From positions 10,331,642 to 10,395,641 of the forward strand of contig OU452229.1 of assembly GCA_911728455.2 (NCBI GenBank): a stretch of DNA of 64,000 bases, in the 5' to 3' direction. The position numbers and the translations under genes are program-made. Shown piece by piece: positions 11,201 through 19,350 of the stretch (the first letter of the stretch is position 1; every line of letters begins with the position of its first letter). Under the pieces are notes generated by a model. The model was not told the DNA's origin. It ran no database searches and saw only the letters and a program-made list of their open reading frames with translations. The DNA is from Marthasterias glacialis (Eukaryota; Echinodermata; Asteroidea; Forcipulatida; Asteriidae).

Positions 11201-13685
11201 ATCATATTTCATTTTGAGGACATTGGGTTTTATTATGGAAGTGTGCCGTCACAACATCAAACAAATCATCCAATTTGTAGGCTTACATAATGAAGATGAA
11301 ATTAATTTACCATGTGAGCCAGCTCGTGTGTTATAATAATTGAGGTGAACCTGGTGTCGAGCAGTTCAACTTTGCCACGGAGTAGGTACATATCCCTATA
11401 TGTGATCAGGCCCCAGTTCTCCATCGCGCCGGAACGAAAATCTCCTAAGGCTATATGATCTTCAAAAAACACAGATAAACAAAAAATATAATAGTAATTC
11501 ATTCTTGGAATTGGTCTTTAAACTTTACACTGAAGAAGCCCTTTCCTACCTATTCTAAAACCCTATTGGCAGAGTGATTTTTTCTTTAGCGTCAAATTTC
11601 TTTTTCCATGAGTTAATCAGAGACGAGTGTGTACATTGCTCCCACCAGTTTAGCATGTTATATTCTATAAGTACGCCGACTAACTCCTACCATAAATCCT
11701 GAACGAAAATCACTTTTTACGTGAAGATTTAATATTTTCCTAACTTTGGCCGAGGTTTGTTTTACCCCTCCCACCATAAAAAGGCTAAATAAAACCCCAA
11801 AACACACAAACACCCCCAACAAACGAAACAAAAAACTTGGAGGTCATTGATGATGTTCACCTTGTTTATCCAATGGGAACTCGTTGTCCAAGTAGTGATC
11901 GAAATACGTCTGAACTAAATCTGCGGCATTGAGAGCATACGGAGCCAGGTCAATCAGTTCTGTCTCGCACCAAATGCGAATCTAGAAACCAATAAGATTA
12001 TTATTACCCAGAGGGGCAAGGTTCATTACGAAATTTCCTCCTTAGTGTGGATTTTAAAACTAATCAAGAATTTCAAAAGATGCAGTGATTAAAAAGATAG
12101 ATATTTCTGTCAAAAATACTGTCAAAGGCCAGACAAATTATTTGAATACCCCCATCCCTTCCCCCATCATAGGTGCTTATCTCCATTAGAGAAATCAGAA
12201 TGAGCACGCGTTGTTAGCTGAACGCGCACACCACCCCGGGAAAAACACGTTCGCTAAAACGTGACCCGTTTATTGAAAACTTAATGATGGAAATGAGAGT
12301 TGGCGGCGTAGCCAAGGGGGGCCTAGGGGGCACGTGCCCCCGAAGTTCCCCCATGCAAAAAATCCAAATACACGTAATTCATTAAAAACATGGTTCCTGG
12401 GCCCCCACTGAAAAGCAAGCCCTCCCCCATTGAAACAATCCTGGCTACGCCGCTGTCCACCACCTTCGTAACATCTTAACTATAACTATTTACCAAACAT
12501 CCATGCGCGTTTGTGACATTGATGGACGAGAAGTCGTGTACTATAAATGCAAGAAGGTACGTCGGCATTGAAGGCACCCTCTTGAAGTAAGTCCTGGACC
12601 AATGACTGTCCAACTGGATACGTCTTATATCAATGCCATTAGACAAGGCGCTCATGTCTGTACGATGTTCTAGTTGTATGTCGTAAGATGCCTTGAATGT
12701 GGGCTCGTCGAAGCACGGCAGGACGCGGCGGGCGTATGTTCCTTCCATCTGGGTGGTTGCTATAAACCTAGACATTTCAGTGTTTATACAATCTGTTTAA
12801 GATGGGAAGTGACTTTTGACTATTGGTTTGGTTATATTTATAAATTTCCTCATAGTATTTATACATTTCCTCATAGTATAGTCCAGTGTGTTACAAATGT
12901 GTTTGAACTAACCTTGTTTCATTCATTGAAGTGTTATATTGGCTCTTATAGAATCCTAATAAGTCATTCGCCAGGATGCTCGAGTACGTGATGAAGATAT
13001 CGTACTCTTCATGAGGTCGAAGCATCTCCTTCAACTTGAGAACCAAGAAAGCATACTCCTCAATCATCTTATAACTCTCAAAGATGTCTGTCTTATCCAA
13101 TGTACTGACGCTATGGACAGTTGGCATACCATGGATGCTGATATTTTTGGAGTGTAGGGTGATCTCATCTGTTGCTTCCATGCACTCCACTTTTATCCGG
13201 ACCCAGCCGTCAAAAGTGAATCTCTCTCCGAGCTTTGAGTCTGGTACGTCATCGTCGTACAAGAACGGACGGAGGTTGAGCTCGTAGCGTCTCGGTAGAA
13301 CGGTCTTGGGGAGCCGGCCCTTCATGAGGTCAGAAGGGGCCATGGTGGTAGCTGAGTTAGGTTGGGGTTGTACGGTGATTAGATCAGTGGTAGTGTCGTC
13401 GGGTTGTACGGATGACTCCATAGGAGCAGGCCAACTTGTTGGAGTAACAGTATCTGCTGTCGTTGGAATATTCACTAAAGACGGTTTTGTGGCTACCCGG
13501 TCGACAAGGCGGGTTGGGAGGTAATACACCATCACCGCCGTCGCAGCGATCAGTACACTAACAGTCAAAATAGAAAGGACGATCCTTGAGAGGCTGCAGT
13601 ACATGCCGCCTGCCTTGCGTTCACCATGGTTCTCCGCGGTTGTGGCTTCCTCAAGATTGAACTCTGTCTCCCCCATAATGAAGTC
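656..13685 (-). CDS. Gene A: aminopeptidase N-like M1 zinc metallopeptidase, complete, 17 coding exons
   Basis: This predicted type II membrane ectopeptidase removes N-terminal residues from peptides. Exons in transcript order: 13685-12913 (ATG at 13676), 12767-12494, 11981-11861, 11459-11311, 10347-10234, 9643-9506, 8005-7874, 7142-6979, 6656-6556, 5962-5826, 5317-5096, 3644-3568, 3081-2959, 2733-2566, 2476-2345, 1732-1648, 802-656. Every junction is GT/AG and phases agree throughout, giving 3048 nt, 1015 residues plus a TGA at 658-656. Residue landmarks: membrane anchor about 31-52, GAMEN 397-401, zinc site H431/E432/H435 with E454, tyrosine 518, and a C-terminal helical (ERAP1_C-like) domain over roughly the last 350 residues. 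The length suits the ANPEP group. It is paralogous to gene B with the same intron phases. Oddities are a divergent C-terminal domain (exons 5096-5317 and 2959-3081) and M rather than Q after HELAH. The family call is very secure; substrate preference is not. The 5' UTR exon was not located; an acceptor lies 9 nt before the ATG. Confidence 0.93.
1243..1365. mobile_element. Short palindromic element, copy 1
   Basis: 'ggtggcagcagacttaccag' on the left is matched by the reverse complement 'ggtggcggcagacttaccaa' of the right. The centre has TGCGCATGCTCAGAA. Same family as 36002-36134. In the last intron of gene A. Confidence 0.8.
1579..1618. repeat. Perfect 17-bp-arm hairpin in the last intron of gene A
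   Basis: GGTCCCCTGTCTTTATC (1579-1595) and GATAAAGACAGGGGACC (1602-1618) are exact reverse complements around CTTAAA. It begins 30 nt past the donor of exon 1648-1732 on the transcribed strand. Confidence 0.9.
1648..1732 (-). CDS. Gene A exon 16 (penultimate)
   Basis: Encodes [20 protein letters not shown] then NTREKLQE. It aligns with gene [23 protein letters not shown] and with the orphan exon at 25689-25767. The acceptor is ttcttccag at its 5' end and the donor is GAG|gtttgt. The preceding exon (2345-2476) ends ACA CT|gtaaga, so the apparent TAA stop after NWDESYTL is intronic once splicing is considered. A strong hairpin lies about 30 nt past the donor (1579-1618). Confidence 0.88.
2959..3081 (-). 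CDS. Gene A exon 13: basic, cysteine-containing segment
   Basis: Encodes [19 protein letters not shown] followed by [16 protein letters not shown]. The usual family segment is like gene B's [19 protein letters not shown]. The two cysteines around the ACxxxxxxC turn can be recognised, but a basic run RQRRKK is new. It starts after 'ctcaacag' and ends ATC AC|gtgagt (phase 2), joining to A GTC TCC ([10 protein letters not shown]). Confidence 0.8.
3966..3988. repeat. (TA)n microsatellite
   Basis: About 11 TA units following a poly-A tract in a gene A intron. A second AT run is at 29322-29343. Confidence 0.95.
4401..4515. mobile_element. Palindromic element
   Basis: Core inverted repeat 4433-4479: 'attttagaccacattttgac' against reversed 'attttagaccatttttgact', with weaker outer arms 'aactaactt' and 'aagttagt'. 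In a gene A intron. Confidence 0.6.
4970..5044 (-). repeat. tRNA-derived SINE head
   Basis: On the minus strand: box A GGTCTAGTGGTTAGACTTC and box B GGGTTCGGATCT at tRNA-like spacing, immediately downstream of the gene A exon 5096-5317. No clean cloverleaf. Confidence 0.6.
5096..5317 (-). CDS. Gene A exon 11: divergent start of the C-terminal helical domain
   Basis: Starts [20 protein letters not shown] after 'tgtactag' and ends SPTSPSTVQ|gtaaga (74 codons, phase 0 both ends). The aligned gene B exon (37964-38167) reads [20 protein letters not shown] and then [12 protein letters not shown]. In A, LIDE and the later AVLSTSSYF core are kept, but the EYLPWE segment is replaced by [10 protein letters not shown]. 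There is no stop codon and both splice sites are good, so this looks like divergence rather than decay. Confidence 0.85.
6079..6400 (+). repeat. tRNA-Leu-headed SINE
   Basis: Head 6079-6163 reads GTCGTGGCCGAGCGATCAAG with box A, a CAA-like anticodon region, a long variable arm and box B GAGTTCGAGTCC. The acceptor arms pair imperfectly. A non-tRNA tail (cttgtgtccatgcaccatta...) follows, so it is a SINE and not a working tRNA gene. In the gene A intron 6556 to 5962. Confidence 0.7.
7570..7781. mobile_element. Unexpanded relative of the 40.6-41.4 kb element
   Basis: Termini 'aactcccgggcaaaattgac' and, reversed, 'aaaactcctgggtcatcatt'. The interior has single 'gggtcattttgacacagatt' units instead of an array. 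It lies in a gene A intron (7874 to 7142). Confidence 0.7.
8251..8276. repeat. (CT)n microsatellite
   Basis: About 12 CT units in the gene A intron between 9506 and 8005. Confidence 0.95.
9506..9643 (-). CDS. Gene A exon 6: transition-state tyrosine
   Basis: Begins [17 protein letters not shown] and ends FNQITYSK|gtaaat. The tyrosine in ITYSK (residue 518) matches the conserved catalytic Tyr of 'ISYxKGASV'. The next exon (7874-8005) continues [11 protein letters not shown], where most relatives read GASVLRML, so the loop around this residue is somewhat divergent. Confidence 0.9.
9719..9855. mobile_element. AT-rich palindromic element
   Basis: Left 'actgatgattccttaatagt' to 'aatattaat' and right 'aatattaccattac...gaaggaatatcag' are imperfect reverse complements over about 50 bp. 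In the gene A intron just upstream of exon 9506-9643. Confidence 0.6.
10234..10347 (-). CDS. Gene A exon 5: third zinc ligand
   Basis: Encodes [20 protein letters not shown] directly after 'cccccag'. The glutamate of LNE (E454) lies 18 residues after the second His, the exact HExxH-18-E spacing of M1 peptidases. The exon is 38 codons, phase 0 at both ends, and ends HPEYRS|gtatga. The gene B counterpart (43845-43958) has the same length. Confidence 0.95.
10852..11074. mobile_element. MITE with 'caggggcggatccagg' termini
   Basis: Left 'caggggcggatccagg' at 10853 and right 'cctggatccgcccctg' ending near 11074 are exact inverted repeats. The interior is non-coding. This terminus type is typical of hAT-like MITEs (established knowledge). 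I see no clear target duplication. In a gene A intron. Confidence 0.85.
11311..11459 (-). CDS. Gene A exon 4: GAMEN motif and first half of the zinc site
   Basis: Encodes [18 protein letters not shown] and ends [10 protein letters not shown]|gtaaat. GAMEN (residues 397-401) binds the free N-terminus of the substrate in M1 enzymes. H431 and H435 are zinc ligands and E432 is the general base (established for the family). The upstream exon (11861-11981, [20 protein letters not shown]...) joins in phase 1. Most ANPEP proteins read HELAHQ; here the residue after the second His is Met. Confidence 0.95.
12302..12456. mobile_element. MITE with 'gcggcgtagcca' termini
   Basis: 'gcggcgtagccaaggggggc' at the left and 'tggctacgccgc' at the right, with G/C-rich subterminal tracts. 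In the gene A intron just downstream of exon 12494. Fragments resembling it are near 58080-58180 and 58430-58520. Confidence 0.8.
12494..12767 (-). CDS. Gene A exon 2: N-terminal domain with the CFDEP motif
   Basis: Begins [20 protein letters not shown] and continues into DEP; 'LPCFDEP' is a hallmark of M1 N-terminal domains. It ends NAHGCL|gtaaat in phase 0 after 91 codons. The gene B counterpart is 46605-46887 (94 codons, same phases). Confidence 0.92.
12913..13685 (-). CDS. Gene A exon 1 of the coding region: cytoplasmic tail, membrane anchor, stalk, start of N-terminal domain
   Basis: The exon opens after a 'tctattttcag' acceptor, so at least one untranslated exon must lie upstream. The ATG at 13676 is the first in frame and starts [10 protein letters not shown]. 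Residues 25-28 are MYCS, a cysteine just before the hydrophobic stretch and a possible palmitoylation site (inference). A hydrophobic anchor follows at about 31-52, then a Thr/Pro/Ser-rich stalk to about residue 120. The peptidase N-terminal domain begins near '[18 protein letters not shown]'. The exon ends ACA AG|gttagt (phase 2) after an N-T-S glycosylation-type sequon. The 9 nt upstream of the ATG are in phase 0, unlike gene B, so there is no sign of a matching upstream coding exon here. Confidence 0.9.
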
Positions 13686-14455
13686 CTGAAAATAGACAAG
13701 GGGAAAATACGGCCATTCCCTATTACAGCGGTTACAGTTTTAAGCAATTGTCCTCTCCATTCTGCATTTCATTCTGCAAGACTCTATAGATTATACCTTA
13801 TTATACTGTTTTTTGATTTGATTCCTTTATAGAGTGAGATATTGTTTATTGTTTCTTCTAAAGCTCAACGAAATGCATTACTGGGATCGGGCTTACTTAA
13901 TAGGTCATGAATCGAGATTGCCGCTGGCCCTTTTTGCACCTTCTTTTTTTTCTGTCTGCATTTGATTGTCTATTATGGTATTTATTTAATGGTTTTACGG
14001 GATGTAGTTTGTTTACATCTTTCTGTCAACGGGAGTCAAGCTCGTAGATTATCAAAGCAGTATTCGACAGCACCTTGAACATGCCCATTGGCACTTTTAA
14101 TTTTCGGAGCGACAAACAAAACAAACGACGTCCGTTATGTTAATCTTACATGACTGTAGTAAGATGTAATACGTGGGCCTACATGGACCCGGAAGAAGGA
14201 CGTAAAAATAACGAAAGTGTGACCAGCAAAAAGATCGTATTAGCAATAATTACTGTCCAAAATTGAATTTCAAGAAAACTGAGTGTGAAAGTTTGGTCGT
14301 TTTCTGCTATTTGTAACTTAATCAGGAGAGTTAAATTCCGCATAGGAATGGAACAACAAGGTGCAATTCTGGCAATAAACAGACAACAGTCATGCCCTGC
14401 TTTAGTCAAAAGAGCCATGTTATTGCTTGTGACCTTCTGCTGGGGCAAAAAGTTG

Positions 14456-14522
14456 TAATTTTGTGTGCCCGGAAAAAGGTCGTATACAGCCTTACGACCT
14501 TCTCCGGGCACACAATGAAATA
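14456..14522. repeat. Hairpin inverted repeat
   Basis: 'ttttgtgtgcccggaaaaag' plus 'gtcgta' is followed after 8 nt by its near reverse complement 'tacgaccttctccgggcaca' plus 'caatgaaat'. Upstream of gene A. Confidence 0.75.
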
Positions 14523-14585
14523 TAACCATTGAAATGTATCGCAATTTTTTCTGCTTATGGTCAGGTTGCGTAACTCTCACTCCAT

Positions 14586-14799
14586 AAACTCGGGGTCAGA
14601 ATAACTGACCCAGGTTCAGGGTCCCAGGGTGCAAGACCTATTTCTTGTTCAGGGTTACAAAATGAATTTTGACTGGATTGTGCGTCATTTTGGCACAGTT
14701 TCTCTTCAGTTTGACACAGATTCCGGGTCATACTGGGCCGGAAATGGGTCTTGACCCCTTGACCCGGAATCCGGGTCAGTCCTAACCAGAAAGTTCTTA
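14586..14799. mobile_element. Second unexpanded relative of the same element
   Basis: Left end 'aaactcggggtcagaataac', right end reversed 'aagaactttctggttaggac'. The interior contains 'cagtttgacacagattccgg' once or twice. It lies upstream of gene A. Confidence 0.65.
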
Positions 14800-15655
14800 G
14801 ATCGGTGTAAATATATGTACACTTTCACAGCAAGGCAAGAAATGCCTGCACGATGAAATTGACTATATACAGCTTAGCAAAAAATAAGCTGGAAACCAGT
14901 CACAGATGGTACACGTGACTTAGTATTTCGTCAGGTAATCTTATCCTAGTCAGCAAAATTGTGACTTAGCTATACTTTTTGTGCCGTAAGCAGCTTTTAA
15001 AATTGAGATCGGGTTATGATTTAAGGAACGAGCTTGAGAAGGATCATGAGCGGAGAAAACAATCGGTTGGGACTCTTTATAAGTGTGTCTTTTTAATGAA
15101 TCAGTTTTGATGGTCATCAGACGAAAGAAAATTTAGTGAATGGCTTCAGAAATAATTGAAAATGTTGTCATTAATTGATGAAACGTCCGGGTTTGTCGAT
15201 TTGACGGTTTGTGTATAAGCATGTTTACCGTTTGACTTTAACAAAAGGGATTCAGGTGGTTTGACGGCGGACGTACTTTTCTGCACGAAAACATGGATAC
15301 GTTGTTTGAAAAAAATTCTTCGATTTACAAGGGTTGACAAACTTGTCTTCCTGACAACCAACTTACGGGGAACTCAAGCAACGGGAACAAAAAGTTTCAA
15401 AGGAACAATGCAACCCCAAAGAAGTCGTAAAGAAAGGGTACAATTGAGCAACAAATACATAGGCTATCCCAGTTGTCAATAATAAGATCGAATAAGGAGA
15501 AAGTAGTTTTCAAATCTTACAAATTGCTTCCGTTCATTTAAAGTCTGTTTCATCTTTCAATTGGTTTGTGTTTTACCCTCCCGGCCGATGTGTTAAGCAA
15601 TGTTTACTCAGCACTTTCCCAACTCCTGTGGACAAAAATCCAAAGACATATTCCT

Positions 15656-15731
15656 CGGATGGGATTCGAACCCACGACCTTTGCCATTCTAGAGCAGACA
15701 TCTAAACAGCAAGACAACCGAGCTTTGCCGG
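15656..15731 (-). repeat. tRNA-derived SINE head
   Basis: Minus strand: 'GGTTGTCTTGCTGTTTAGAT' (box A) and 'GTGGGTTCGAATCCCATCC' (box B). It lacks paired acceptor arms of a gene. Intergenic, upstream of gene A. Confidence 0.6.
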
Positions 15732-17039
15732 TATCTCATTCAAACAGAGCTGAATGGTGAAATGATCAAGTTAACGCATATTGCAAGCAATACCCTTTTC
15801 CCACGATATTCTACTTGTGTTAATGATACGTGTGTACAAAACCGTAGGATCATTTCAAAAAATAGTACAGAGGTCATCGAAGTATTACCCCTAAAATTAT
15901 GAATATATTGACAGATAGGGCTTTAACCTGAAAAGCTTAAAGGGCGTGTACAATTGGTAAGATTGAAAATACAAACATCCTCAGATTTACAAAAATGGCC
16001 ATGGTAGAAAAGTTCCCTTAAAACATTGGTTTGCCAGAAATGCTATATAGTTATTTTAGAGATGAGAATGTTTGAAAAGAGTGAAAACGGTGATGGGTTT
16101 TCACTATTTTTTTCACGACTCCGATGACCGACTGAGCTTTAACTTTCACAAGTATGTTCTTTCGTGTATATATTGGGTCACATAAAGTGTGGAAACAGGG
16201 TCTTTGACAATTTAAACCAATGCTAGCGTATGCTTTACACAGTGAGGAGATTAAAAGTCATTTTCCACGCACACTCCCCCCGTACCCCTTCCCGTTGGAA
16301 TCAGTGAAAGGTCAATCGAAAATATTTTACTTTCTAATTCAGTAAATTGAGTTAATACGTTTCTATAGATTAAGTCTAGATCTTACAATTCTGTTACACA
16401 AAATATTGTTTTCCTTCTTAATTTTAAGTGGAGCAAAAACTTTTTGGGGGGTTCTGTTTTTACCTTTGCTCTGTCCGGTTCGTGTAACTATATCGAATAC
16501 TCTTGTTGATGTGTGGTTATTTTTCCACTCAGTCTTGCGTGACGCTACATTGGTGGTGTTTGATTTAAACAGATGGCACAACCATGATGGTTCAACTTGT
16601 GGGTCGCAGACGATTCCAAAATTATGAAAGCAGATGTCAAAGTCTCCCTCAATGAACGATTGATAACAGAAACAAGAAACGCAATGAGAACAAGTATGAT
16701 TTTCTAAAATACGAGGCACCAGGTGTATCACTATTCCCAGTTTACACTGCGTCCATATACCCCTATCAAGAACCTAAATATTCATTGACTTTTACACACG
16801 TGCATACAGACACAAAATAAATATGTCACCTTTACAAGCTGTTCCCTGGCAAACCTGATCACCTTCCAAACAAACGTTTTCACCTGCCAGTATTAAATAT
16901 ATGATTATTGAGGGCTATTTCATAATGAGCACAGCTCCGGTCCGTGTCAATGTTGAAGCTCATGGCGCATGAAGCTCCTCAATGCTGGGCCGTTTTAGTT
17001 CATTCCTTAAATCATCTTAGCTCCCTGGGGGTTATTCAG

Positions 17040-17440
17040 CCTGTGCTGCCAAGTACGTAACACATCATGCTAAATCAATCACAAGAACCACCTCTACCCT
17101 CGCATGCATGTACCCACATTTACTCCTATGTGAAGAGAAGCAGTTAAAGTTAACGGCGCTCAAGGACACAAGAGTCATGACCGGTATTCAAACCCTCACC
17201 CCGATGATTTTTTTTTTCACCAGAGCTTGAGTCCTGTGTACTGAGCATTTTGCCACGACATTCGCCACGACTATTTGGTGTAATTGATACCATCTCTACC
17301 CTCACATGTACCCATTTACTCCTGGTTGAAGAGAAGCAATTATGACAGGAATTCAAACCCACACTCCGATGATTGTTTTTCCCATCAGAACTTGAGCCGG
17401 TGCCCTGGACCGCTCGGCCATGACATGTCCACGACTATTT
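17040..17440 (-). repeat. Two adjacent tRNA-Leu-headed SINE fragments
   Basis: Minus strand at about 17340-17430: CATGGCCGAGCGGTCCAGGG head with 'GTGTGGGTTTGAATTCCTGT' box B. A second related copy at about 17100-17260 carries the 'ctcaaggacacaagagtcat' tail. Same family as 6079-6400 and 47030-47290. Confidence 0.65.
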
Positions 17441-18394
17441 GGTGTATTTGATACAATCTCTCGGAGATATTTTTTTTGTTATTGTTAATATAATTGTTAT
17501 TGTTTATCATAATAACTCTCAGGCCTATTACGACACATTCGTTTTCTGCCAGCCAGCCCGGTACCCCAGTATGTGGTTTCAAAGCATTCACCACCCTGTA
17601 GTGAGGGTTTACGATATCCTTGATCTTAAAACAGAACTGTGCCCGATTGTGTAAAGTTATAGAAACATACCAACGATTTTTATATGTGTTAGCCCTTTTT
17701 AAGGAACAGCTTCGGTAATATTTTCAAAGCTGCACCTGTATGTTATATACAATTTTTTAATCAATAAAAGGTACGAAATCGGTAGTATTCACAAAGATAG
17801 CTAGGTTTGGTAATGATACTGCATTAGTTTATTATAGGGTAGCAAATCTGGGCCCAGATGCCATACATTGCTTTAAACACTTCTTTGCGTAGCCAACAAC
17901 TTTTAGCTTTTGGCTGCCGTCTTCACGTTACTGAAATAAGTGGAACAGCCCTACCCAAGAATGTTTTTGTTTTCTTGGTGTTGTTCAATAAACAAATGAT
18001 TGTTTTACGCACACAAACTTGTTTCAGAATGTACTTACCAAAAATTCACGGAATAAGTTGTCTCACTTCGGTCCTTTAGACGAGTGGCTCAGACGGGCCG
18101 GTTACATCCCCCTGCGCAGGGTTGCAGATCACGTTACCTTGTGCTGTTTACTTCAACTATAAAAACAGAATGTTTCGCGTTGGTCTAAGAAAAAGAAAAA
18201 ACACCATACGACTTGTGCATTCAAAGGTGAAAAGTGCATTTATTTATTTTTTTGAAAACCCGGCTGGAATACATGTTCCTGAATGTAATCGTAGTTGCTG
18301 TATTGTATTGGGTACAAAAAATAAAATTAACAAGAAAAAAATGACGTAAAATAGGTAATGCTAGAAAAGCCAACTGTTTGTGTGACTCTTTCGG

Positions 18395-18505
18395 TCACAC
18401 CGTGTATTTGCACGTAGTTTGACATCAGCTCAGATGACGTAGTACCCACTACAGGCCACGTGATGACATGTAAACATTGGTCGCGCGATCGGTCTATTGA
18501 CGCTT
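18395..18505. repeat. Dispersed repeat with CRE-like and CACGTG motifs, copy 1
   Basis: 'atttgcacgtagtttgacat' then 'cagatgacgtagtacccact', then 'ggccacgtgatgacatgt', nearly identical to 57935-58045. A reversed fragment is at 57250-57300. Confidence 0.7.
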
Positions 18506-19167
18506 CCCAAAACCAATGATGTGGTTTCCCTTAAACCTTAAGCGCCTGTTACTTCAGCAAGATTGTCATGTCATTGCCAATTGCTTTGAGATTTGTTTAT
18601 TGCTGAGGTCATCTGTTTAAATTGTCACTTCTCAGTGTGTGGTTATTTAATCGAGATTCGGATGAAAGTTTCGATCCACTCGAATCAGTTAAAGGTGAAA
18701 TACAGGATTGGTAAAGCTGACAGTGCAGTGTTCTTACTTTGTGTATATACATAAAATTTAAAAAAATCATGTGGAAAGTTTGGCTCAATCCGTCGTCCGA
18801 GTCAGGAAAAAATAGTAAAAAACCGTGCACACTTTTCAGCATGATGTAAACACATTTAACCTTAATTTCGATTGTTACAATCGAAACTAAAATCGGGGTC
18901 TTCAAATGATATTTTCTCGACTTTGACAGTGTTTCAGACAGAAATATTTCTACAGAAAACTGGTTCTAGTATGAGCTTCAGAATCAGTAAGCGTTGAGAC
19001 TGATACTAATAAAAGGAAGTTTGGTAGAATACCAATCCTGTATTCCAACTTTGAAACGAAAAACAAGCTTTTATTCTCCCAAAAATACCAACAATGAATT
19101 GTGCCTTTAAAGCCCGTGCTCAACATTAGTAAGATTAAGTGATGTTTGAAGCTTTGCATGGTGTGAA

Positions 19168-19350
19168 GGATAGTAAGGAACTATAATTAAATAGTAGTAA
19201 ACTTCTCCTGAAGACGAACAGAGCATACTGTTCGAAACGTCGAGACCACAACGGCTCTTCTCAGAGCCACCACTCCTTCCTAAAAGAGTTAAATTACATG
19301 GTTGTACCCGCAAGTTTACTACTATTTAATTATTGTTTCCTTACTATTAG
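19168..19350. mobile_element. Short inverted-repeat element carrying the hammerhead-like motif
   Basis: Left arm about 19168-19204 (ggatagtaaggaactataat...agtaaactt) is the reverse complement, with few differences, of the right arm about 19312-19350 (aagtttactactatttaatt...cttactatt). It is too short to code. Possibly a Penelope-derived or other non-autonomous element. Confidence 0.6.
19203..19246 (+). ncRNA. Hammerhead-ribozyme-like motif (type I, minimal, dimer style)
   Basis: Stem I TCTC (19204-19207) pairs with GAGA (19242-19245). The core CTGAAGA is at 19208-19214. Stem II GAACAG (19216-19221) pairs with CTGTTC (19228-19233) around loop AGCATA. Then come GAA (19234-19236), a self-complementary ACGT standing for stem III, and C at 19241 as the cleavage position. 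This is the arrangement known for hammerheads of Penelope-like retroelements, whose palindromic stem III favours dimers (established knowledge). The extra C at 19215 and four-base stems make activity uncertain. It sits in an element flanked by inverted repeats (19168-19350). Confidence 0.55.

Larger units (their letters stand above)
13686..19160. other. Upstream flank of gene A, no supported gene
   Basis: Should contain the untranslated first exon and promoter of gene A, but I cannot place them. It holds the inverted-repeat elements at 14456-14522 and 14586-14799, SINE heads (15656-15731, 17040-17440), and a dispersed repeat (about 15940-16230) related to 19350-19670. A 122-codon cysteine-containing ORF at 16363-16731 (minus) has no recognisable domain and is not called as a gene. 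Confidence 0.5.

Noticed and set aside
16363..16731. 122-codon cysteine-rich ORF on the minus strand
   Set aside because: No recognisable domain, no clear splice or promoter context, and its reading frame is compatible with chance in this AT-rich region.
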